64,000 nucleotides of DNA from contig VXAI01000306.1 in assembly GCA_013399305.1 (NCBI GenBank), forward strand, positions 7,169 through 71,168, given 5' to 3'. This document shows, one piece after another, positions 1 to 13,389 of this stretch. The notes under the pieces are model-generated. The model saw only the letters and a list, made by a program, of their open reading frames with translations. It was not told where the DNA came from and did not search any database. Made by a program: the position numbers and the translations under genes. How positions within the stretch are numbered: position 1 is the first letter of the stretch; each line of letters opens with the position of its first letter. The stretch comes from Rostratula benghalensis. Its lineage: Eukaryota; Chordata; Aves; Charadriiformes; Rostratulidae.

Positions 1-99
1 AGCGGTGGTTTTTGAGGGGGTTTGTATTTTCTGGGGAGGGGGAGAGTTTGGGTGCTGTTTCTCCCTCCCGCAGAGCCTCATTTCGCCCAGTTCCGTGGA

Positions 100-273
100 C
101 CGACCTAGGGAAGGCATCACCGGCTCCGGTCCCGGTCCCGGCCCCCTAAAACTGGGGCCGGAGCCGGAGCCAGGGCCACGGCCACGGCCACGCGTGGAGT
201 GCGGGCGCCCCCCAGCGGCCACCGCCGCGGCGGGGACTCCCCCGGGAAGGGCAAGGGAGCATCCCCCTCCTCC

Positions 274-304
<31 letters not shown>

Positions 305-425
305 CGAGACCTCTCTCTCTCCTTGGACACAAGGGTGACAGGGCCGGGATCCCGGAGGAGAGAGCGCTGGAGCCCGCCGTGCCTCTGCTGGGGGTGTCTC
401 AAATCCCGCCGTTTCCACGAATGGT
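100..425. promoter_or_regulatory. GC- and CpG-rich island
   Basis: Dense CpG, GGCC and GCCACG repeats contrast sharply with the AT-rich DNA that follows. The island contains an 8-bp perfect stem (138-145 with 154-161, loop of 8). In mammals, POU3F2 lies next to the 3' end of FBXL4, so this may be the edge of the POU3F2 CpG cluster or an unannotated promoter. No homeodomain or POU-domain coding sequence is visible. Confidence 0.5.
265..305. repeat. (TCC)n microsatellite
   Basis: A nearly pure pyrimidine TCC tract with one TTCC interruption. It produces artefactual poly-Pro, poly-Ser and poly-Glu open frames on both strands. Confidence 0.9.
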
Positions 426-445
426 TTCTCTTCTTGCCGAAGTCA

Positions 446-451
446 AATAAA
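446..451 (+). terminator. Isolated AATAAA after the CpG island
   Basis: A canonical hexamer on the plus strand just downstream of the GC-rich island. It would fit the 3' end of a plus-strand transcript entering from the left edge, such as a POU3F2 3' UTR, but nothing else supports this. Confidence 0.15.
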
Positions 452-459
452 TGATCCCA

Positions 460-3400
460 GATGCCAAACCATCACCAAAGGCTTAAAAAAAAAATATCCC
501 ACCCCAAACCCACTGCCTGTTTGGGGGTGAAACTCCCCATTTCCCACGATAATCGAACCAGAGGCAGTCTCCCGTGGGGTCCTTTGGTGCTGGCTAGGGC
601 GTGTGTGTCTCCATTTTCACCCAACACTGGTAAGACCATACAAGTTTACATCTTGTGTTTGCTGTGCCCTGTAAGTAGGTGCTGCAAAACTTAAAATATT
701 GTGCGTCTCAAGAGCCCAAAGCCATTCATTCAGACATTCTGCTACAGCAGACTGTAGCACACCGAAAACAGAAAAGTGACATATCACGATCTCAGAGCCT
801 CTTGCTAACTCAACAAGCAAATTGAGCTGAAACAAAACAAAGCAAAAAAAAAAAAAATCATCAGCAACAACAACAAAAAATACCCACCCCAAAAAACCCA
901 CCCAACCCAAGAAAGATTAAGTTGTAGAAAGAAATGAGTGTTCTGCACAGAACTAATCACGCTACAGACAGCCAATGCTGGTAACACGAAGCAGACAGGG
1001 GAGAAAATAACATGGGTGGGTTTTTTTTTCCAGCTGAACATCAATTGTGGGTCTGTTCAGATAACAGAAATAAGATGCCGTGTGTATGTGGCTGAAACGG
1101 GAAAGGTAAGCAGTGGCTACACCTTCTGCTACAGACCGAGCCTGTGGCTCCTTCACAGGAGGCAGAAAGCCACAGATGAAGGTTCAGCCTCTGAAGGGAA
1201 AAGCTGGCTTTGTTTCAGGGACACTTCCTGAACGGGCAGATAATTAAGGATGGATTTATTTGTTAATGGGCTTGGGGATCTGGATAACATTGACCTTTTG
1301 CATACTCATTTTGCTGAACATCCACAGTGTGTAAGTCGTATCCCAAACCAGATAGTTTTAAGTTTTGGTAAAATCTAGGCCCTTAGCTTAAGCATTCCCT
1401 TACTAAAATTATGAATGCTTGGCCCTTTGATTTGGGCAGGAAAAAGGATGGACAACCCAGCCTGCCTGCACGCCTTTTGTAGCCTACTAAGTGAAGGAGG
1501 TGTTTCAGAGAACCTGTGGAGGTGCAACTGGTCCATTTGGCTTTGGTGCTGCCACCTCTCCAGCTGACCATTCACAAAAACAGTCCCACCACAGCAGGAG
1601 CCAGGCCACCACATATCTGTATAGAGCTACACACCTGTAGGGGCAGGTTAGATTTCACTTCACTCCTGCCCACAAGGCTGAAATCAATCTCCCTCTTCTC
1701 CACCTGGCCCAGCACCTTGACGCTTGCACTCCTGCCTCTGCATCTCTAGTGGAAGGAAGGCTGGCCCAGAGCATCGCCGTGGAACCCAGCAGCTAAACCT
1801 CAGCTGCACCTTCGACTCCCCTTGGCCTGAATCCAAGGCTTCCCACATCCCAGTGATGCTCTACCACCACGTTTGGACCTAACACTTACCAGGTCAAATA
1901 AGGTCAGCTGCAATAGGCAGACAGCATCTCCTGGTCCTGAACACACGGCCACAGGGAAACCCTGCCGTTCAAATTCACTTTCTATTTAAGGTCAAATTCC
2001 CCAGTGTCCACAGAATCTGGGGTAAGAAGGACCCACTGTGGGGTTTGCTGTAGCGGCAGCGGATGTGACAGCGGCGAGCGCTGTAAAACATGAGTAACAG
2101 CCTCATCAAAATGCCACAATCCCAGCTTGTCACCTGATACAGAAAAGTATCCCGAGGGCTATTCGGCCCCTTTTCTCATTTCTGTGAGTTTTGAGACAAA
2201 ATTTAGCATTGCTGTTCCTCCACCAGAAGGAACGGCTCCTCTGGCTTCACTGGACAGGCTCTGCTGAGCTGTCAGAGCCGGGCCATGATACCAACCAGCA
2301 GACAGAAAGATGCAAGGAGGAACTGTGGTTTCCCTCACTCTTCCAAATTTAAACTCATCATCTGTAGGGGACTTGTGGGAAAAAGTATTATTATAAGACA
2401 GTGGTGTTCTGAGGAAATAAATAAATTAATTTTAAAAAGCTAGGGAGCAAAGTGGTAGGCTTGCTTTCTCGCAATGAGGAGAGTGTACATTTCCAACTAG
2501 TTTCAATGCTTAGGAAAAAAAAAGTAATTTCTTTATTAATAAAACCATGTTCCACATTTTTGGGTGATAAACTTTGAAAGTATGGTATGTTACATGCCAC
2601 AGACCAACGGCATACGCAAAGGCGAGCCGTCAGCTCCTGCGTGGCACTAAATTCCTCCAGCCGGAATCCACAGCTGATTACAGCAGCTCCCATGGCCAGG
2701 GTTCAGGTTCTGTTCCCACCCACCCAGATGTAAAAACTGCCTGAGGGCTGTACCTGTAGGAAAATGCAAAAAGGTGGGTTGTCACCCCAGCCCCCGCAAC
2801 TGGCTTCTTGTCACCAGGTGACAGATGGCACCTGATCATTAGCTGGAGACCACTAATCCCGATCCCTGCCTCCTTTCTGAAGATCTGCCACTTGGAGCGG
2901 TGGAAGCAGAGAAGCAAAAGCCTCTGTGCCTTTTGGAGAGCAGCAGAACACCCACGGATCAATACTTTAACTTGAAAGCTGCTGTGGTTCTCTGAAGAGA
3001 CTGAATTATTTAAAAGTATATAAAACCTCCCCACCTGAGCAGCATTGCAGATCTTTAGGTTTGGTTGGTACCCACTGCATCTGGCTCTTGCAAATCCTTT
3101 CTCAAAAATAATGACTCACTCTCGCATACCATTAAAAGTTCTTCATGAATCTCACTAGGATGAGATAGGGCAAATATTACCTGATCTCACACAGGTGGAA
3201 AGTAAATGACAAGTTCTGTAACTCCTCCCCAAGGTCGAGTCAGAGGGCAGAGCCCAGGGCTTCCCCCTGAAGCCTCTGTACCCACCCACCACTTTTTTTG
3301 CCCCTCCTCAGTCGCTTAAAAAAGATGAGTATCTCACACTCCACACAGACCTTTAAGAAGAGGTATCTCCTGGAGGAATGAAAGTTACTCTGAAGCATCC

Positions 3401-5215
3401 TATCAATGCATTGTATGGAAAAGAAATGTATGGGAGCTGAAAACAGCGTGTCAATCACCTTCAGAGAACCCTCCAGATGGGACGGATTAATTTTGCACAC
3501 AAACCCTTTGCAATTACTACCCAGAAGTGACTGCAAAAAGGGCAGTGAAGATTTCTCTGAACAGATATACTGTGTAGTAAGTTCTGTAAAGTTCAGCCCC
3601 GAAGCACAGTTGTTCCAGGTATTTTCAAACTGCCCGATTAAGCAGTTTGAGCGCCCCTGACCTTTGACTGCTGTCACTGCAGGGAACAGCAGCTCCCAGC
3701 AGCGGCAGCAGCCCAGTAAAAGGTGCTGGGAAGCCACGGCAGGCACCAGACCCAACCGTCTTCAGCAGCAGCTCGCAGCAAGAATGAGAACTGCTTGCAT
3801 CCATCACACTTCCTTGGATGCAACCCATCTCGTTATGTCCATTCCCATTCCAGCTGTCGTGAGCTCTGAGCCGCTTTTGCTAATTTTTAGCAACTGCTAA
3901 AAGGGCTGAGGGGCTGTTGGTCCTTCTACGAGAGGAGTGAACTAACAGCTACATCTACTATGGGATACAGGTGCCAGAAAAAAAATAACCTAAGCAGATT
4001 GCCAATTGCATCTTTCTGTCACATTCAGTGTGTTCTTTAAATATAGCCTATTTAATGCCCATTATATTTTTTTTTTTTTTTTTTTGGTGAGCTTTGTTCG
4101 AGCCCTGAGCTTGTAGCCAGTGAACAAGGCGAATTCTAAGCACGATTTATCCTTCTTACAAAGGAAATACCCAGACTCTATCCCCGGGCTCCAACTGCAC
4201 TCAGAGACCCGTTGGCCTGAAGTTTGAACTTGAATTTTTTGTGCATTTGCATCCAGAGAGATGGGCAGGACCTTGTTACAAAAAAAAAGCTGCTGCACTT
4301 ATTTTAACTCTGAAGGATATCTCAGAGTTCAGAACTGCACCGTCCCTGCATCAGGGCGGTTTTTTTTATTTCTAGCTCTTCAAAACTGGGAGGGGAGGTG
4401 CCGTGTTAACCTGTTTGTACCAATAAATGCCTGCATTGTGTACGCTGACACTGATATTGCCAGTGAGCACACAGCTGCAGCATGCCTGGTGTCGGGTCTC
4501 CAAGTGCTCTGCTTAAATTCAGTGAAGGTCACCAATCGCATCTTGAAGTGACAAGGGATAAATTGAACATTTTTTAACGTTGTCACAGAACGCTAAACTT
4601 TACTCCCTCCCTCTGGACATATCACATGTAAAACTACGCCAGTGCTGAGAATGTGCAACTGCTTCCACTTCCCCAAATAATAACCCACTCCTGCCAAATA
4701 ATAGCGTAATAAAGTGTATTATAGACCCCCAGCCATTAAAGTCCGGAAATCCTGAAACATTTTGTAATCTGGCTTTATCAGTGTGGGGTTTTTTTCAACC
4801 GGTTGCATGCTCAGAAGTGCCACAGAGAGGAACAGAGACACCTGAGGATGCTCAGCTGCACGTGTGAATCAGCAATACCCTTAAAGCAGCCCTGAAAAAT
4901 CAGGTACCTGTTGGAAACAGGGCAGTGAGAAAGGACGGCTGAAACTGGCCTTGGCACGTGTCAAAAGTCGGCTGTGTTTTGTCCAAGACTCACAGAACCT
5001 GAGTCCAGTCTGGCCCTTTTTTGCTTCTTGATAATCAGAAGCAACAGCAGCTGGACCTTTGAAATGACAGTGGCCCAGAGGCAAAGTTGGAACAGGAAAG
5101 TGGAACACTTGGGTAGGTGCTGGAGATGTAAAATCTTGACAAAAGTTTCCTTCAAGATGCACGAAAGCAACTCAAGGCTTTGTATCAGTTTCAGCAGGAG
5201 CCTTGTCTTGAACAA
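460..5215. other. Intergenic region, no gene seen
   Basis: AT-rich sequence with A-rich runs at 841-860 and 4066-4086. Short frames on both strands have no recognisable domains, no conserved splice pairs and no repeat family I can name. It lies between the CpG island and an LTR, on the 3' side of FBXL4. Confidence 0.6.
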
Positions 5216-5860
5216 TGGTCATGGTTTCAGCCAAAATTACCAAAACCAGACTGACAGATGGCCCTCCGTCCCCCCAAAAAGGGAGAGGAAGAAGATAAGG
5301 AGATTTATGGGTTTAAAATGAACTATTTTATTGAAATATTAATACTAAAACTAAAGCAAGAAAGAAAAAAAAAGGGAAGAAAATAATCAGATACAGCAGA
5401 TACAAAACCATATCAAGCTCCCAGGCTGACAAGCACATCACCAGCAGGCATCAGGAAAAGTCCCAGACTGGACTCAGTGACTGACAGGAGCTGGATTCCA
5501 GACCTGGAGTCAGGAATGTTCAGAACAGGATCAGAGGCAGACAAACAGACAGGGTCCTCCTTGGACATCAGCCACTGAAGAAAGACAGTTGCCCCTTTGA
5601 TCCCTCAGCTTTTCTACTGAGCATGATGTGGATGGGATGGAATAGCCCAGTTGGTCAGGTTTGGGTCAACTGTCCTGTCCCCTCCTCCCCACAGGTGCGA
5701 CCCCTCAACGCTTTTCCACTTCTGACCCTCCAATGGGGCAAATAAGGCAATTCCCTGCCCTTGGTTGTTACAGCACTAAGTATAAGCCAGGGCCTCTCTG
5801 CACCATTCCTTGGTATAATCAGGGCTTATCACTGTGAGAGGGAACAGTTTCTGAACAATT
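5216..5860 (-). mobile_element. Solo LTR of an avian ERVL-type endogenous retrovirus
   Basis: Read on the plus strand, the element starts near tggtcatggtttcagcc. It passes a C-run, a GAGAGGAAGAAGA-like stretch and a TTTATT (poly(A) signal in element orientation), then shows the diagnostic GGATGGAATAGCCCAGTTGG and GGTTTGGGTCAACTGTCCTG segments of avian ERVL LTRs. That places the element on the minus strand. No gag, pol or env frame accompanies it, so it is a solo, diverged LTR. The far boundary (5800-5860) is uncertain. Confidence 0.7.
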
Positions 5861-7675
5861 TGCTGTTAATTTCAGAGTTTAGTTAGTTAGAAGAGGCCCA
5901 GCTAAAAAAGTAAAATTACTGAACAGAAAATTGGTTCATTTTACCTCGAACCAGGACAACAATTAACAGTATCAGGGGAATGTAACACTTCATAAACTCT
6001 AGCTAGAAGAAAAGGGGCACTGGTCACACCAACACCGATTGGGTAAAGAATGCTGGAGCAATAATCAAACTGTTCAGGTAATTCATTAAAAAAGGAGGAC
6101 AAAGTCTAGCAAAGCAGTGACTGGTTTCCAGTTCAGTACCCGGGTTGGTCTGGACAAGTCGGGTCCAATGGATTTCGTGTCCCCTTCTGGTTCCCATTTC
6201 CAAAGCTGCAGAACTCTGTGACGTGTTTGCTAAATGTAGAGCTTCTGGTGTTACTTAAGTTCCACAACATTTAAACATAACTTTACTGCTACCTACCTAA
6301 TTGAAGGGATTAAGAAATACGTTATGGTAACAGGATTTGTGTTAGTGTAGGAAATCATTCTTGAAAGAAAGGCAACAATTTTTTTTATTTTTTTTCCTTG
6401 GAGGTCTCCCTTGGTACATCATCATATCCATATCCCACTTTGCATCCCTGTCTGTCTGTACCCATCTGGTGTCTCCTGCTCTGCACCTCCACCACACACC
6501 ACCTCAGGCAGCAAAACATTAATTTCGGGTAATGCACCTACTTCCATGTGCTTTCACAGGGCTAGGGCAAGCTAAACGTTCAACTATACCACTCTATCCT
6601 AATAAATAAATAAATAAGTTCACAAATTTGTCTCTAAAACCATCCAGGGTAACTTATTGCAAAAGTCACCAGTGATAAAAATATGCCCAAGCTGTTTCTC
6701 TGAACGCATCATACTTTGTGTTTTATCTCACCGTTTTAAAAAAATGAATGCACAAAAAGGTCAATGAATGTAGACAAATAATTTATTCTGGGTTTATTTA
6801 TTCATTATTTTATGTACACTCGGTATTTTGCAACACAGTCAAAGGGAAACAAATTAAGTGCAAAGCAAGATAAATATTAACAGGTTGAGTACTTTTTAAC
6901 ACATTTCTCTCACCTCGGAATTAGCAGACACTGGACATTAATTCCAACTTCTTTATCCTGGCAGTAATACAATAAAGTGGTACAACACAGTATTAAGACA
7001 GCTCAGGTGAGCCAATGCACCAGAATACAACAGGTTTAATTTACTAAATAGAAATAACTGGGATGTAAATACGTAAATAACTTTTTTTTAAGACAAAAAC
7101 CAAACTGCCTTTGAGTGAGTCAGTGGTAATAAACTCAAATAATTTCTGAATATGGGGCTAACACCTCTGTTTTACGCACGTTCCAATAAACTTAAATAGT
7201 AAAATTAAATAGTAGAAGGTGTTCTAATGAGGAGGAGCCAGGTACCTGTTCCTGAGCCGTGTCTTCTCATGCACAGAGACCTTTGGGCTTACACAGAGAG
7301 AGAAAATGCAGTGGTAGAACCTGAACAGAAGTAATACGCTAATACTGCACCTCCTGTTCACTACTGGTCAAGCAGAACACTGAGAGGAGGAAAACAAGAC
7401 CATTTTGAAATGTAACTCTGAATTGTTACATTGAAATGTAATCAAGTATTTGCATAAGTCTAAGAAAACGCACAAGCCTTAGAGAGGAATCTTAAAGACA
7501 AATATACAGGAGATGCCAAGGTAAACACTGCTGACACACCAAGAGGAACACAAAATGGAAAACGGGGTTGATGTTGAACGTGAATGACATCGAATGACAG
7601 CACAGAGAATGGATGTGAGACCCAAGATTGCACATAAAGACACAGCCTTTGGAACACTGACTACATTCCTTACAG
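5861..7675. other. Intergenic AT-rich region, no gene seen
   Basis: Contains a short TAAA run (6600-6617) and scattered A/T runs. No coding, RNA gene or named repeat is recognised between the LTR and the CR1 tail. Confidence 0.6.
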
Positions 7676-7872
7676 TTGAGGGTGGTGAGGCGCTGGAACA
7701 GGTTGCCCAGAGAAGCTGTGGATGCCCCATCCCTGGAGGGGTTCAAGGCCAGGCTGGATGGGGCTTTGAGCAACCTGGTTTGGTGGGAGGTGTCCCTGCC
7801 CATGGTAGGGGGGGGGGCTGGAACTCAATCATCTTTAAAGTCCCTTCCAACCCCAACCATTCCATGATTTTA
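7676..7872 (+). mobile_element. CR1 LINE 3' fragment
   Basis: Contains the avian CR1 tail in order: GGTGGTGAGGCGCTGGAACA, GTGGATGCCCCATCCCTGGA, the GTTCAAGGCCAGGCTGGATGG segment, GGTGTCCCTGCCCATGG, and the ATCTTTAAAGTCCCTTCCAA 3' end. It is 5'-truncated, as is usual. The short open frames here (for example 7594-7983) are CR1 3' sequence, not host genes. Confidence 0.95.
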
Positions 7873-10800
7873 CATTTAGGACCGCAAGGCTGCAAAGCAG
7901 TGGATGTAGGCCTTGTGGGCCTATGCAGCTTAACATGCCTTCAGTATGCTTTAAATGTGCCCTTCTTCACCTTTCTAATCTAAACCTTCATCCTCTTGTT
8001 TCTCCTCCAAGACCTTGGTTAGGAAATTTATTGAAGCCAATTGGCACGTTCTCAGATGTTCACAGCAGCATTTTATGCTTTAGGGCTTGAACCACCATTA
8101 TGAGGGGAAAATAAACAACCTCAGTTTGGACACCTTTTGGATGCAGTGGTGAAGTGAAGGTATATAAAAATTAAGGAGCCTTGGAACACAACTGACAGCA
8201 TCTATCCTCATTTGTGCTAATTCAAATTAAGACTTTTGCAATGTGGTCCCAGCTGCTGCTTGTTATTCTTTTCACTGAAGTTTACTGTCCTCTTTCTTCT
8301 TCAGGTTTTAATGCCCAACTTGTGAGGGTAAAAAAAATAAATAAAAAGAAGTTTTAATCACTCAGCTACTAGAAAACAGAAAGTTTTCTATTTTTAGCCA
8401 AGACACTTCATAGGGATCAATCAGAAACAATCCAACCAACAGAGGAAAGAAAGTGGTGGCCTTTGGTGGGAGCAAGAGAAGTCAGGGGGCTAACAGGGGG
8501 CATCTTACTCCGAATCCACACATGGCAGGAGAGCACGCACAGCTCAGGAAGCTGAAATCTCCCGCAGAAGTTTTACATGGTCTGCATGGACCTCAGCTCC
8601 TCCAGAGGTCAATTCAAGACTACAATTTAAGGTTGATCTGATCTGAATCACCTTGTGGTGATCCCAGAGTGAAGGGATCACAGGGTACTATTTCCCTAAC
8701 TTTAGTACCTACCCTAGGTATTTAAAATTAGATGATACAAATATCCTCCAGCTATAGTAAATACGCTTTTGAGGCAGTTATCCCTTTTGTCCTTCTCGAC
8801 TTGTTATTAAAAAACCAGACATATCTGGCTTCTGGTGCTTACTGGCATAGCACAGCTCTTTACAGATAGTGTCCGGAACCGTTCCCTCTATTGCTGCTCC
8901 TCCACCTTTCATATAAATTAGTCCTTTTAAAAGGTAACGCAGCAGGAGTTCACTGTGACGCTATTAAATCATAAATACAGTGCAAGGATTTTGTTGCTGG
9001 TTACTTGAGGCACAGCAGGGAGAGACCTGTTATTTTTAAATGAAATCAGGGGCTGGACCTCCTTTGGTTCACCCCCCCAGTCAAGCAAGGCCACCTAGAG
9101 CTGATTGCCCAGGACCATGGCCAGACACCTTTCAAAGACATCCAAGGACAGAGAATCCACAGACTCTCTTGGTCATCCTCACCATAAAACGTGTCTTCCT
9201 CCTCTGTTCAGATGGAGTCTCCTGTGTTTCAGTTTGTACTCATCCACCTCTTGTCCCACCCATGGGCATCACTGAGAAGAAGCTGCCTCCCTCTTCTTTA
9301 TCGCTCCCCTCCTCAGGTATTCCTACACACTGATAAAATTTCCCTTCAGCCTTCTCTTCACCATTTTTACCTCAAAACTGCAGTTTGTTTGTCCTCAAAA
9401 AAGGATCAATTACAAAAATCCTAAGCAATTAAGCCTTACATGCATCCATGTGTGCACGCACAAAATCATTTCGGAGATGAACAAAAAAATGCAGATGGGT
9501 AGTGGCAGGCAAAGAAAAAATATTTTTATGTAGTTCATAAAAGTGAAACAAGAAACATTAGGAATTACTGTACAAATCCATGAAAGGTCAGTATTAAGAA
9601 CATCTAAATCTTGACTTAGAGATATGGGCATGTGAAATTATATAGGAAACTAGGTTTCTGGGAAAGAAAAAAGCTGATCTAGAAAGAGACACTTTCTCAT
9701 GTCTATAAATAGCTCTGGGCCACCCTTTCATGAGTTTCCAGATAAATCTGGATACGTCCCCCCTGTTCTTTTTTCAATTTTCTTGATATTTGCATTTCTT
9801 CAGTATCCAAGGAAGAAGAGAGAGCTTTCAAATAGCTCAATACGGTTTCTTTTTCATTATTTTCTTTTTTAGAAAAGTGGAACATAACATGCAAGAGCAA
9901 AAACTTCATTCCTCACAAAGGATCCCAACTTCGTCTGTCCTAACTGTGCCATTTATCATTCTTAAATGAAAACAAGATGTGGAGAAACCAGAGCTACGTA
10001 ACTCAAACACTAATAACAGTACTTAGTCCAGGAGCTGAAAAGGAAAATCTCTCACCACTGCCTGCTATTGCTGAGGCTGAATCTTCTTTTAAAAAGCCGC
10101 CTCGTGCCGAGGCCCTTCTTTGACAATGATGAGGATCTGTCACAGGCACAACTCATGTCTCAGCCCTTCCTCACGTCAGTTCTCCCAACCTCTCCCAATG
10201 CCTGGCAATATTTAATGAAAAGCCCTTCCTGGATTTCATTTTCAAGCCAGAAACCTAAAAAAAAAATGCAGATATCGCCATCTCCAGTGAAGGACAAACG
10301 CCTTCATTTGGGAAAAGCGTTGGCTGTGTCTAACATAATATGGACAGATGCATTAAACTGAGAATTTCTAGCCCAGTAACCTCAAAAGCTACAACTTGCA
10401 GGATCATGGCAAAAGAGTAATAATGAACATGTAAATCAATATATAAAGTCACCCCCGTACTCCATATACTAAAGTGCTACATTTTATCTAGTTTTTGTAA
10501 ATGTACTCCTCCTGCAGATGTGAGATGGGAAACATACCCTGTAAGATGCAATAAGTACACACAGTAAGAACCAGGACTAAACACACAATTTTTGCAAATG
10601 CACAGTGGGTAACATTTCTGTTGACAGGAGAGCAGTTAAACTAGTCAGAGTCCGAATTATAGCAATACAAAAGATTATCAAAAGAGCTGCGATACATTAA
10701 TTACGTTTCCCCCTTAATGTCATGCATTTACAGAACTATACGCATAGCCCAGTACATGAGATTTCAGCACTGAGAAAGGGAATGCATCTTCACTAAAAAA

Positions 10801-13389
10801 CCCACCCAAAAACCACAACACATCACCAGCATTCACAAGGGACTCGGGGGCAGAAGTAGATCCTGGCATTTAAAACACTGACTGTTCAATTTGTCAGCAT
10901 CACTTTAATTTGCTTCTTTCTGCATGGATTTTGGAGGGGTTGGAGGTCTGGGAATAAATACCATTCCCATCTTGTTTTTTGCTGTTCCAAAGCAGGTAGG
11001 ACAACGCTGGACAGACTGAATGTCAGTTTAGTATTCTGAAGCCAAATATCTAACCTGAGCTAAATCACAGCTTAGAGAGTCTCCAGAGAGGCTCTCCAGA
11101 AAATGATTCATTCTGCTTTCCTTAAATATCTATCTTAGGAGGAGATAAATAGCTCTCCAGAGGTGCCCAGATTCCTCCCTTAAACTACATGTCTGACTTT
11201 CAGAGGGCTAACATTCAGTGAGATGAATTCTACTCACTGTGTACCACAGCTACTAGACATTTTGTGTCTGGAGAAGTTGGCATGACAGCAGCAAGGAAAG
11301 AATCAGGCAGTAAATACAAGGATTTACTTTTTTGGTTGGTTGGGGGTTTTTTTTGGTCTAAAATTTGGACCTCCAGGTGCATGGGGATTTTAAGGTCCAA
11401 ACTCCTGTGCCAAATTGTTCTTCTATATAAGTCCTGCTCACTAATGTACTTAATCATGTGCATAATTTAAACAACAGAAATCCCATCCATTTCCATAGAG
11501 CTACCTAGCCAGACAGCTCAGGATTATTGAAGTACACTATTGAATTGAAGAGTTGGGAAGATGCTTTAAATGCTAAAATTCTTATTAATTTTTAAAGCGA
11601 CCAAAAATATGACATATCTATCTACTTGCCATCCCAAATCTATTTCATAGTCAGTACAGAAGACCCCTTTTAGCTGCAGAATAGGAGCAGTTCAGAGCAA
11701 GCCTTTTTTTTTTTTTTGGACATGTGAGCAATGTTTTTTTAACATCTTTTACCAAAGGACATCTTTTACAATGCTTCAGAAAGACAGACAAGATCAAACA
11801 ACGTGATAAAAAAATGGAGTATCCTTAAAAGCAGAATTTAGATAACATGAGTGAGGGATGGTCTAGTGTTGGAGATGACGACCCAATTCCAGAATAACTA
11901 AACTCCTCCAACTGAGGAATTGCCACCATTTATTTTGTATGAAATTAAACTGGAATAGATTTCCCTCTATATGACTGCTTCACAAGGAGACAGTCCACAG
12001 TAGTTATCGGACTTTGCATTCACGTGCTGCCATACCCTGTAACACCTTTCACGTGTGGACAAACCAAAAGGCACTTTGGCAAAGCAACAGCACAACCTCC
12101 TGCCCAGGCTTTTCCTGCTGCACAGGTGGAGAGGAACTCGGTCTCCAGGTACAGTAAAACACCAGTTGAAAATGGAACTGCTGCGAGACACCTTTTGCTA
12201 TTACGTTCACTTCACATAAGTAATTCCTACAGGAAAAACTTCAAGATTTAGACATAAATGTGTAAGTATGTACACACATACAAAAGATTTTCATATATAC
12301 ACACACAAACTTATGTGCATATATATATATAATTGACACATACATAGGTATAAATAGATCTACACACAAGCCTAAAATAGCAGAAGGAAAAATACAGTGA
12401 TCTGTTCTTGCTTCTTCGTGATGTGTAAGGAAAGCATGTTATTTTCTTTAGCCTGTAAATATTAGAAACATCGAGTCTGGTCTATCCTCTCTTTGCTGGA
12501 AGACTTCTTGGACATATAAAGCCATACCTAAAAGAGCTTCTTACCTGCCTATTGAAGGTTAAAGTCTACTACTATAAATGGAAGTCTCTCCCAATTATTT
12601 CTCAGCTATTTGAATTAAATGTGTTCATATAGCGAAGTTTTAAATCGTCCAAATAAAAAGCAGACTTCAGTTTCTCTCTCAAGTGACAATAGAGAATTCC
12701 TGACAAAACCAATTCCAAACAGAAGGCATAACATAAGAAAAAAGCCAATCCTTCAGTATGAACAAACTGTCAACTTAAACCTGCTTTATACTACCTAGCA
12801 AGCAATAAGGAATGAAATCCTTTACACATATATGATTACAAAATCACTTGTTTGATTCAGTGATGCTGTAGAAGTGAAACTGTATTATTTACCAAGTTTA
12901 CCAGTTTGAAGGCACAATGGCTAACACTTCATCCACATCCCATTCTATTTACAGTGAAAATCAAACAAGAAGGATCTCGAAGAAAAACAAAGGAGATAAA
13001 CACAGATGCGCCCTGAGAAGTGAAATTTCACAACAAAAAGTTTGTTCTGAAATACTGTTCTTTGTAAACTTCTATTATCTCAACCCGGATAATAATGTTT
13101 AAAATTCAGTTACAATGAAAAAAATCTTACTTGTAGATTAAAAAACCCAAATAGTCAAAAGTTAAGCTCCCGGAAACATTAGTCAACCCAAACCTGACTG
13201 AAAGAAATTAGGTCTCACACAGAATCACACTGCAGCTGCAATCTGTCAGCATGGTAAAAATAAATAAATCTGAATCTAAGGATCTCTGACAACATCCAGT
13301 TCTCTGAAAAAAAAAATAAAATAATGGAATGGCATAATCTATTTGGAAATCCTCTGTCTATGTGGAGGGAAAAAAAAATAAACCAAAAA
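7873..13389. other. Intergenic region downstream of FBXL4, no gene seen
   Basis: AT-rich single-copy sequence. Open frames up to about 100 codons (for example 10068-10361) show no domain, no CpG island and no repeat similarity that I recognise. Because POU3F2 and FBXL4 are neighbours in other vertebrates, this interval may hold POU3F2 enhancers, but none can be pointed to from sequence alone. Confidence 0.55.
12259..12366. repeat. TA/CA-rich low-complexity patch
   Basis: Imperfect runs of TACACACA and TATATATA alternate over about 100 bases. This is simple-sequence DNA with no coding potential. Confidence 0.7.

Noticed and set aside
5..454. Proline-, serine- and glutamate-rich open frames on both strands over the first 450 bases
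   Set aside because: They come from the TCC tract and GC repeats; the same tract opens several frames at once and no domain is present.
7594..7983. 129-codon plus-strand frame and minus-strand frames over the same bases
   Set aside because: The core is a 5'-truncated CR1 LINE tail, which commonly leaves open frames.
8645..8661. Small inverted repeat ATCACC/GGTGAT
   Set aside because: Six-base arms are expected by chance in a 64-kb window.
10068..10361. 97-codon plus-strand frame downstream of FBXL4
   Set aside because: No domain, no splice or promoter context and no recognisable homolog; a frame of this length is expected by chance in this much sequence.
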